Assembly (NCBI GenBank): GCA_021018995.1
Contig: CM037590.1
Coordinates: 99,945,097-100,009,096 of the forward strand
Direction: 5' to 3'
DNA: 64,000 bases
From: Chloranthus sessilifolius
Lineage: Eukaryota; Streptophyta; Magnoliopsida; Chloranthales; Chloranthaceae
The position numbers and the translations under genes are program-made. The first letter of the stretch is position 1. The number at the start of each line of letters is the position of its first letter. Positions 45,973-54,897 of this stretch are shown here, one piece after another. The notes under the pieces are model-generated. The model ran no database searches and had not been told where the DNA came from. It worked only from the letters and a program-made list of their open reading frames with translations.

Positions 45973-46232
45973 CTGTTGAGAAAGAGTTTCATAGCTGGTG
46001 ATAAGGTTTGGTTGTTTAATTCCAAACTTAAATTTTTTCCTGGTAAATTGAAATTCAGATGGGAAGGTCCCTACATTGTCATACATGTTTCCCCATCTGG
46101 TGTTGTGGAAATCAAGGATCCCAAGTCTGGGAGAACCTTGAATTGAATGGTCAGAGGCTTAAGCCTTGTCTTGAAAAACCTGCCGAACCCATGGACACCA
46201 TTCACTTTCAAGGGGATCCTTCTTTAAACTGA
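45973..46232 (+). pseudogene. pol: Athila element 2 integrase, C-terminal part
   Basis: Continues integrase after the solo LTR: LLRKSFIAGDKVWLFNSKLK, FPGKLKFRWEGPYIV (the GPY/F-type C-terminal module) and VVEIKDPKSGRTL, aligning closely with element 4. A one-base deletion near 46140 gives an early TGA at 46144-46146; in the shifted frame the tail reads LNGQRLKPCLEKPAEPMDT and ends TGA 46230-46232. This tail identifies the fragment left in element 1. Confidence 0.88.
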
Positions 46233-47360
46233 TCCACAGGTGTGTCATTACTATATCATATGCACTTTGGTTTTGGTAGATTTATCTTGCTTTCTTTTGT
46301 TAAAATTCTCTAAGAATTGCTAGTGGTCCCATCTGATTCTGGACCTTCCTGGTTTAAACTTTTGATGCTTGGTTTGATTCTTACTGCTCTTTAATTGATA
46401 GTTTTTGTTGAATGCATAATGTGGGAGGTTGATTTTTGTTATCCTTGCTTGAATGATTGATTTTTTTTATGTGTCTAGAGGTGCCCATGGTGAGAGTCAT
46501 GCCCCGGATTCAACCACAGCACATATGCAAAAGGGCAGAACAGAGAACACATGCTCTCAATTTTATACTTTGCTATCGTTGGGTCCAAAAAGAAGCCTAA
46601 GAGACTCTCGCGCACTACAAACAACATACTTCGTCAGCTATTGCGAGATTCTAAGGCTGTCGCGAGGTTTAAAAAAAGCCTAGGAGACTCTCGCATAGTT
46701 CACATGGAAATATTCAATAGCTGTCGCGAGATTCATGTGCACCTGAGAACCTCTCGCGCGATCCACATAGAGCTATTCATTAGTTATCGTGAGATTCCAA
46801 GGCTGTTGCGAGGTTCAGAAGGTAAACTGGGAGACTCTTGCGCAATTCAACAGAAATACTTCAATTACTGTCACGAGATTCTAAGGCTGTCGCAAGTTTC
46901 AAAGTGACCTTCAGAGCTTTTCGCACAATCCAAATGGAGACCTCAGAGCCGCTCACGCAATTCACATGAATTCTTCACATACTGTCGCGCCAATCCAAAT
47001 TAAATTTCACCTTCGCTAGGTTCATTTCCAATCCCATGACCAAATGTTCCAAAGTGCGCCAAGCTTCGCGATAAGTATTTTAACCCCGTGCTTGGCTGCT
47101 TTTCTAGTATTCTCTTCCTTCTTCCCTTTGTGAAACCCTAGCTTCTGGCGCTCTTCCCCCTCTCTCCTCCAGCGTCAATCCTATAGCTCATCATTCACTC
47201 CATGAATCGACAGAGTTGTTCCTTGCATCACCCCCATCTATTGCCCTCTGCTCAGAGATCTCACATTGCCCTGTGCGTCAAATCAAATCAAACCCTAGGA
47301 TTTTAGGGTAAGCACTTAGATCTCAGTCTTCATTTCTCATATTTGAAGGTCAAAGTTGTA
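46233..47360 (+). promoter_or_regulatory. CG-word region and leader before ORF3, Athila 2
   Basis: About 1.1 kb without a gene. 46600-47075 is packed with TCTCGCGCACT, CTGTCGCGAG, CTCTCGCGCGATCC and related words, the same TCGCG type as the LTR of this element. A shared block, GCGCCAAGCTTCGCGATA at about 47055, matches element 1 near 16460. Then come a pyrimidine-rich leader with GAAACCCTAGCTTC and the ORF3 start. I infer an internal promoter; there is no clean TATA here. Confidence 0.6.
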
Positions 47361-50300
47361 ATGGCCCCCAAGAGTGCACCCAAGAAGAGGAGCAAGGATA
47401 AGGCCCCTGCAGAGACCACCCCTAAAAAGGCCAAGACTTCAAAGTCACCCAAAAAAGGGAAGGAAGTGGTTGAGGAGGCAGCGGTGCCAACCCCTAAGTT
47501 TTCTACTCCTTCAGAGCTCATGGCTTCGATCACATTGGAGCTTGAAATAGCTTTTGACCTGCCATTCCTCGAGAAGTATCCTCTCTCTGCCCCTGCTGTG
47601 CAGTTTATGATCAAAGCGGGCCTGACACCCTTGATGAGAGGTATTCCACCACTAGCCTACCCTAGGCTAGTGCAACTATTTTATCAACACATCAAGGTAA
47701 AAAAGGATAAGGATGGACAAGCTTGCTTTCTGGTGCTGATTGACGACTTTGATATGTTAGTGAGCCCCAAGGTGATTGCTGAAGTTTTGGGCATCCCAGC
47801 CACATTCGACTCTAGCTGTGGATATGGCCCTCCTTGAGTGCATCAATTGATACAATTGCATGGGCTTTAACTAGAGGTTTAAAGGCCACAGGAGATTCGA
47901 TTAGAAGGAGAGAATTGGAACCTGAACTCCTCTTCATTGACCAAGTCCTGTGAAAGAACATTTACTGCTCAGGACATTAGCAAGGGAGGAGAACTCCCAT
48001 CACGGATGCTGTCTATTCCTTCTCTCTTGGCCATGGCTTCCATGCGGCCTGACTTATCTTCGAGGCAATGAAAGACCTAGTGGAGAAGATAGGGACAAAC
48101 AAGAAGCCTCACACACTCGCTTATGCTAGGGTCATTACCTTGCTGCTACTCAAGGGGGGTACAAGATAGGAAAAACTGAGCAGACTACCACCCTTGCCCC
48201 TACTACTTTTGCCAATAGGTAATGGGGAATCAGCAGGAGCCTGATGGAGGCCCAAAAGAAGAAGAAAGATGAGGCTCAGACCCTTCCCAAACAAGCAAAA
48301 GAGGCAGCTGGAACAAGGTCTACCCCTGCTACTAAGGAGGTGCTCACAGAGCCTGTTACTACCACTGCTGCAACAACCCTCATTTCCCCTCCACCTTCTC
48401 CTCCTGCATCCACTACCCCTCTTCCTTCTCTCTCTCCCTCCTCTATCCTCATCATCTACACCCTCTCCCTCTTCACCTGTGATTGCTACCTGAGAGGACT
48501 CCCCATCCCCTACCCTACCTCAGTACACAGCCCCAATACCCCCATCAGCTACACATAAACCTGACAGCCCTCCACTCATTTCTTATAAAAAATGAAAGAC
48601 CACTGAGATAATCCCCACCATCTCCCAGACACTACCCTCAATCCCTTCTATCCTCATTGACACAACTCACCTTGATGCAGCCACCACCCCAACCATACCT
48701 ACTACATCCCCACTCACAAACATTGACTTAACCCTTAACACATCCATACGCTTCCAAGCCTTTCTGGCTACCTTCCTTGACACAATGCCTACCCACTACA
48801 CCCCCCTCCCGGACTCCCCAACTACATCACACCCTCACTCACCAGAACCCCACTCTTCTCCTCCTCCCACTTTCCATCATGCACCTTCCTCACCTTTTCA
48901 ACCAGTGCCCTCTTCTACACAGACTCAACCTCCCAGCCCCGACACACTGACACTTATCCTATCTCTTATCCAAGACATCCAATCTCAATTATCCACCACT
49001 ACCCAAACACAGGACCAAATGCAGACTGAACTCACCTCCATCCAATCCACCCTTCAGACATTAACCAACCCACCCATCTCTCAATAATTCCCTACAACCC
49101 CACTGGTCCTTTTCATTGACAAAGAGACCCAGACAGACTTCAGCCCTGACTCACAACCCCCCCCACCACCAGCAATCCCTTTCATCCCCACAACCCCACC
49201 ATTCTCTTTCATCCCTTTCATAATTCCCATTCCCCCCCCATCACCCCTTGCTCCTACTGAGCCTACAGATTTTCCTTCCCCCTATACCCTCCACCCCCCC
49301 TCTTATCCTACCCCCTCCCACATTCACTAAAAAATCTATACAAACAGACCCAGAACCTATCCCCCCCCCCACAACTAGACTTACCCACTGTTATCCCTCC
49401 TCTCCCCTAGGCCCAATCACAGTTTGCTCCTTCCACTTCTTATATGCCCATCGCACCCAAATATTTTTTTTACAGCCCTCCCTACCTCACTATCCTCCAT
49501 CACATGAGGGATAATCCTTTCCTTCGAAAGGATGTCCTGAGGGGCATGGCCAAACTTCGCCAGCCCATTGAAATCCCCCTGCTGCAGCAGATTGATGAGA
49601 TGAAGGAGGCCCACAGAAAGCAACTATTGGGTATCTCCTTGGGGTGGACTAATATCCTGGAGGCTTATCAGAAGGCCAAGGCTTCAGCTACTTATAATGA
49701 GTTGAATTTAGAACTGGAAAAAGCTAACATTGCTGCAGAGAAGGCCAAATCAAGACTTTTTGAGAAGAGGCTCAACAATGCCTAGGAGATCTTTCGAATC
49801 CAAAAGGAAATCCATGTGACTGACCTCCTCAAACACAAAATCCAAATAGCCTCCTTGGAATCTGCATTGGCTGCTACCAGAAATGCTCCTCTGCAGCCCA
49901 CCCCGCTCTCTGTTCGCATGCTAGACCCTGAGCCTCAAGCTTCTCCAGCTCCAGCTGCCCAGTCTGAGGAGGCACAACCTAAGACCCAGTAAAAAAAAGG
50001 GAAGGCCCCAGCTGCCCCTCCTCCATCACCTCCTACAAAGCAGCTTCCACCTACTAAGGCCTCTGCTGCACCTCCGCAAGAGCAAACTTCTCCTAAGTAG
50101 AGGAAAGTCACTGCTAAGAGGTCTGCTCCCAAAGCTACCTCTATCAAAATTGGCAAAGAGCTAGCTGCCCAGTCTGAAGAGGCAAAACCCCCTAGCCAGC
50201 CTGAGCCCAAAGCGAAAGGGAAGTCCCTAGTGGCCCCCACAGAAGCAGACAAAGGTAAATCCCCTATGGTCCCCACTGAGGAAGAAAAAGGCAAATCCCC

Positions 50301-50544
50301 TGCAACTCCCCTTACAAAGAGGAAAGGAAAAGCCCCTCAAGAACCCAAGGGACCAAAAATACCCAAGCAACCAAAAGTAAGGGTGAGGGCACCTAAAGCT
50401 CCTACTGCCGAGAAAATACCAGCCGAAGCAAAAAAAGCAAAGAAAGCCAAGAAGAAACGGGACAAAGCTGCCCTTAGGGCCCATGCTAAAAAGATGGGCT
50501 GGGATTTCTTTATAGGTTCCGATTCAGACTCTTCTTCCTCTTAG
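47361..50544 (+). pseudogene. Athila element 2 ORF3: basic, proline-rich, coiled-coil accessory protein
   Basis: Starts MAPKSAPKKRSKDKAPAET (basic), aligned with element 1. Residues about 50-160 form a folded domain (AYPRLVQLFYQHIKVKKDKDGQA, DDFDMLVSPKVIAEVLGIP), like the 'putative plant transposon protein' family. A one-base loss near 47832 shifts frame; further stops follow. Then a Pro/Ser/Thr-rich middle (48300-49440), a coiled-coil-like part (49460-49900, NPFLRKDVLRGMAKLRQP...), and a Lys/Pro-rich tail (KKAKKAKKKRDKAA) ending MGWDFFIGSDSDSSSS. There is no hydrophobic segment, so it is unlikely to be an envelope. The likely location is nuclear, from the basic tracts. Function unknown. Confidence 0.68.
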
Positions 50545-51167
50545 ACTAGATTAGATTATACTTAGGTTTTACTTTTTTGTCCCCTTCCAATCTTCTCCTT
50601 GTAAATACGATTGTACATGTCTCTTTCTAGTTAATAGAATTTTATTTTTTTGTACATTGATCTGTTCTGTATGCTTGTTTAAGCTTTTTCAATTTTCGTC
50701 TTCATTTTGTTCAAATCTGTCATGGGAGATGTATGTCGGGAGGTTATGATTATTTCAAATGAGAATCCATGTGCAAGGTAACTATAGATGGCAACTGAAT
50801 GGATGATAGTACAGGATTCTAGTGTTTTCATTCGTGGGCCCTGTCTGAGCTTCCTCATGAGTCGACGTAGGCATGAAGGCACAACAATTCTACACTTTCC
50901 ACTGTGTAGCTGCACGATACACAGGATCCCCTTAAATCCCAAGCCTATATTTAAACCTTCATTTATTGTGCGCTCTCTTTTCCCATAATCGGTTGTGCAT
51001 TTCTTCATTCCCCACACAATGATCATTTATTGCCAAGCTTGGAAAGGGACAAAACTTTAAATCGGCAGATTCATGTTCCACCGTCCAACTCTTTTAAATC
51101 GACCCTTAGTTCTTCTTCATCTCATCCTTCATCTTCTAACCCTAGCAGTCCATACCTCCTCACAACC
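50545..51167 (+). other. Spacer and upstream region of the small extra ORF
   Basis: 50545-50700 matches the start of the tail in element 1. From about 50705 to 51440 lies a segment with no counterpart in elements 1 or 3. It contains a TATA-like CTATATTTAAA at about 50945-50955 and a pyrimidine-rich leader with AACCCTAGCAG before an ATG in good context (ACAACCATGGCG). Confidence 0.5.
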
Positions 51168-51416
51168 ATGGCGGATGACAAACCCTTCGAGTTCCCCATC
51201 AAATTCTACCCCATTTGAGAGGATCCCCCACCGCCTAAGGAGCCGGACCTGTTATAATTTCTTTGGGATGAGTATGCAAAAGTCCAGAGGATCCTCGCCA
51301 AGGAAGAGAAGAAAAAGAAGAAAAAGGAGATGAGAGAGAAGAAGAAGAGAAAAATGGAACCACCTGAATCTCCCCCACCATCTTCCTCACACCCTCCCCC
51401 ACCGACTCTCCCTTGA
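51168..51416 (+). pseudogene. Small Lys/Pro-rich ORF of unknown function, two internal stops
   Basis: 83 codons from ATG 51168 (context CAACCATGGCG, near-ideal for plants) to TGA 51414-51416. It begins MADDKPFEFPIKFYPI. It has in-frame TGA at 51216-51218 and TAA at 51255-51257. Downstream it reads FLWDEYAKVQRILAKEEKKKK followed by a long Lys-rich run and a Pro/Ser-rich end (PPESPPPSSSHPPPP). I do not recognise it. It lies in a segment absent from elements 1 and 3, with its own TATA-like box and leader, so it may be a captured gene fragment or an extra element gene. The uninterrupted amino-acid character on both sides of the stops argues that it once coded. Confidence 0.45.
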
Positions 51417-53246
51417 TCCATCTTTCCCCCCTCATTTTGTCCTTTCTTTTTACCTCTTTTTGTAACATTTTCTTTTTATTTCAATGAAAGTTTCTTTTAG
51501 TTCTATACTAGTTAGCATTATTTTTTCTGTTTCTTTGTCTTCCTCTGTGTTTATTTAATTGGACTCCACTGCATTTTCTCACCTTTGAACCAGTGAGGAC
51601 ACTGCTCCTCATGGTTTAGGGGTGTGGCAGGATGAGTCTGCCACTAGAATAATTAATTTTAGTGCAGTAATGGTGGTAAAAATGGGATGAATAAAGTTAA
51701 TTTCCACTTAACTTGATACAATGAGGAAACTTGTAAAAATTTAAATATTTTTGCAGACTTTTCAAAACAGAAAAAGTTAAAAATCTTGACGCCACCATGA
51801 AGCTAATATTAGAAATTTTTTTCAGTTAGTACTCAGTGAACCTAAGAGAGAAACAGATGAAAATACACCCCATGGGTTAAATTTGATGACCATACCTAGT
51901 GGGATTTGGGCCCAGCATTTTCTTTTGAAGAGTGTTTTTGGCATTATTTCTACTCTAAGGACTGATTGAATCAAGACTTTTTCACTAGAAGTTGTGCACC
52001 TCTAAATCAAAACTAATTGACAACACTCATGATATTGAGGAAATGATCCAAGGCCCTCATTTGGACAGTTTGAGCCTGAAAATCCAACCTTTTAAAATCA
52101 GCCCTTTTGCATACACTAGTTGAGCCTTAAAGTCATACTTTTCTTTCACAAATACCAGAACACTTGCACCTTAACCTCATGACCTGAGTCAACCTTACCC
52201 TCACTCTGAGAATTCAGAAGGTAAAGAAGGAGTTAAAGATACTGAGAATGGTCCAACATTCTGTGGAAGGTGAAGAAAAGCAACTTGTGAACAGCCGTGT
52301 ATCAATGGCAGTTGTGTGGCAGTTCATCATAAAAAAAAAAAAAAAAATCATAAAAAAAGAATGAATAAAAATAAAAAAGAGAAAAAAAAAGAGAAGTTTA
52401 GAGAACAACATCATCTAAAAATTGAAAAGAAGAGGAGAAGCTGGCCACTTTGAGTCTGAAATATAAAAAGAAAGATGACGTTTTTGCTAAAATGAAGGTT
52501 GTGAAGTCATGAATCACCCCTTACCTTACTGATTTCTTAATTTGGATTCTCTTTTTACCCCTTTATTCTTTACATCCCTCAACTATAAGCCACATTATAA
52601 CCCATTCAAAAAGACCTTGTGGATCCAAAGTTAAATGAACTGTCATGTGGAGATGAGGAGTTGTCCAATCTGTGGTGAAAATTCTTGAAGGTGTCAGAAA
52701 TTAGAAGCTTTGCCTATGCTCATGCTTGCAGGCCCATTTGGGGTCTATAACTGCTCTTGAGCTATTTTGAATGTGAACACCCTCAGGTTGTTAATGTTGA
52801 GAGATAGCCCTAGTGAGAATTGGGTCTGAATTTTAACCTCATTGGAGTTGTATCCAATCTAAATTTTGAATTAAAGGCAAGCTGGGTATTAATTTTTATA
52901 TATTGAAATTCTAATGATAAATGAATGGCGGTAAGGCAAACACATGTTAACTTTTAAGTTTTAAATGGCCTGCAATATTGCTGCAATTTCCTCTAAGTGT
53001 TAAAAAAAATTGGGTGTGGAATGAAGCTTTAAACATCGAAATCTGTGTTGTCATTATCTGCACTATACTTAACTGATTCTAATGGTGAAGTTTGTGGGTG
53101 TCTTCACTGAAAACCCTCAGGAGACTTCACTCCTCCACTAGGGATCAGCTAGGGGTTTAAAAGGCTTGGTTCATATGCTAAATGTACCCGTGATCCCTAC
53201 GAAAGTGGCATTTAATTACAGCTTTGCTAAGGGACTAGCAAAGATT
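51417..53246 (+). other. Conserved non-coding tail of Athila 2
   Basis: About 1.8 kb with no gene. It shares blocks with elements 1 and 3: GAACCAGTGAGGACACTGCT near 51590, a decayed internal polypurine-like ATGGTTTAGGGGTGTGGCAG (51611-51630), TCACTAGAAGTTGTG near 51981, AAGCCACATTATAACCCA near 52588, and CTGAAAACCCTCAGGAGAC near 53107. A hairpin with arms CTTTGCTA and TAGCAAAG is at 53222-53243. Confidence 0.7.
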
Positions 53247-53259
53247 AGGGTTGGGGGTG
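53247..53259 (+). other. Polypurine tract, Athila 2
   Basis: AGGGTTGGGGGTG, one base from the other copies. It abuts a truncated LTR. Confidence 0.8.
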
Positions 53260-54637
53260 TTTTTCTTTTTCCTTTTTTTCTTCTCTCCATAGTCCAGCAC
53301 TTGCTGGCTATGCCTTTTGTATGATTATATGGTATAGTTTTTAATGGAGTTTTATAATAGGATCTATTGCATGTATGGGATGGTGTTTTTATTGTGAGTT
53401 GTTCTGTACAAGGCTGTTGCCTTGAGATCCTCCATTGCTAAGTTGTATTGTAAGAATGGAGGATTACTTTTAAGGTTTTATTTAGGTCTAAGTGACCTGT
53501 GTGTCCAGGTTAGACACATTGCAGGCCTTTCCCCACCACAGGATCCACTAAATCTGAATCCCCATGGGAGCTTATGTTGGTAGTCTTATGAACATGGTGG
53601 CGACAGCAATGTTCTTGTTCTGTCTTAGACCTTTGTGAGGAGGATAGCCTCTGTAGATAGTCTGTGACCATTCAAGTGGACAGATTATAGCCCTAGGGTG
53701 AGGCCAATCCACAGATCTAAGACAGATTCTTCTTCTCTGCACTTGTGCTTGTAGCCTCGTGAGAGATTGTGCAGAGACAGACTCCCCTATATTTGTATAG
53801 ACCCACCATCAGATTGCAGATCTGATCTGGCTGTAGAGATTGTAGGCTTGTGACTGAATCACTGCTGTCTTTCTAAAGCAGTGAACAGCCAAGCTTAAAA
53901 GTTAGTACTCAAACTCTTGCTGGTCCTGTGTGTCCAGGCTCGTACACTTTGTAGGCCTAGCGCCACACACAGAACTTTAGAGGTTGAGGTTCCTATGGAT
54001 TCATGAGCTTGTAGCTTGGATGAAGTAGTGCCTACAATGATAATCTTGTTCTGACCCATCTCTGGATTGTGGTTCCCCTATTGGTTAGTCTGTGACCATT
54101 TAAGTGGATAGGTTATAGCCATAAGGGATTGGATCATGGCACAGGGGTGAGTTGGATCCTTTCTCCTCTTTGGTGATAATGTAGCCATTGGACAGGATTT
54201 CTATAGCAGCAGATCTGAGTCTGAGTTATAAGACCCATCAGATCTGTACCTAATAGCATACTTCTCACCCTTTTATATTTATTTTCTCACACTCCATCCT
54301 CTTTCTTAACACTTTCTGTAGTTTAGACATTAAGTTATCTTAGGATTTAGATTATAGTGACCTTAAATCCCCTTTCATTTAGGATTGCCAGTTCTGTAGC
54401 CAGATCTGGAGAGCCTATTAAAGATAGCTCCCTTGGAGCTTTAGATCAACTTTCCCTGTGGGACAAACTCTTACTTATTAAAACTTGCTACAATAGGCCC
54501 TGTATCTTGCAGGACTGTGCATATTTTAAGCTTGCTGCTCCATAGTTTTCACTCCACCTTTCATTCATTTTTCATTCACCCCATTCTTATCACTGTCTCC
54601 AATAAAGTCAGTAGCAAGCACTTAAAATATCCTAACA
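53260..54637 (+). mobile_element. 3' LTR of Athila element 2, U3 missing
   Basis: 1378 bp aligning with 37089-38457 of the 5' LTR. The first 1096 bp (palindrome, CG words, TATA box) are absent although the polypurine tract is intact. The junction lies in TTTTTCTTTTT, about 100 bp after the TATA box of the full LTR. It ends ATCCTAACA before TGACA. Confidence 0.9.
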
Positions 54638-54642
54638 TGACA
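54638..54642 (+). repeat. Target-site duplication TGACA, right copy (Athila 2)
   Basis: Matches 35988-35992. Confidence 0.92.
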
Positions 54643-54896
54643 CCCAACTCTCTTTCTTTAGGATTGTCAGATCTGTAGCTAGATCTGGAGGCCTACTATT
54701 ATAGCCCATTTTGGGTTCTAGATCAATTTCTCTGTGGGACAAACTCTTACTTATCAAAACTTGCAACAATAGCCCTGTATCTTGCAGGCTTGGGATTACT
54801 TTAGTTGTGTTGTTTCCATCTTTTATTTTATTTTGATTTTTAAGTTGTTCTCACTACACAATAAAATCAGCTCACCCTAAATCTGAAAATCCGACA
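54643..54896 (+). mobile_element. Element 3 3' LTR, right part
   Basis: Continues the LTR split by Athila 2. It carries the AGATCTG inverted repeat (54667-54688) and the conserved CTGTGGGACAAACTCTTACT block, ending ATCCGACA. One base later the element 4 LTR starts. Confidence 0.82.
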
Positions 54897-54897
54897 A

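Larger units (their letters stand above)
35993..54637 (+). mobile_element. Athila element 2, best-preserved copy
   Basis: Flanked by TGACA. It has a 2465-bp 5' LTR, a perfect tRNA-Asp primer site, gag, protease, RT, RNase H, integrase (split by a solo LTR), a CG-word region, ORF3, a small extra ORF, a conserved tail, a polypurine tract and a 3' LTR lacking its first 1.1 kb. Coding regions carry only scattered stops and single-base frameshifts, so the copy is younger than the Tat element but not functional. Confidence 0.94.
25629..54896 (+). mobile_element. Element 3: Athila-like element with two unlike LTRs
   Basis: The 5' LTR (25629-30580 less a nested solo LTR) has TCGAG words. It is followed by a decayed primer site, about 2.9 kb of non-coding DNA and a polypurine tract. 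The 3' LTR (33547-54896 less Athila 2) has TCGCG words. No gag or pol is present. Flanking bases CAGAT and ATAAT do not match, so no target duplication is visible. It is best read as a chimera or a heavily deleted element. Confidence 0.65.
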
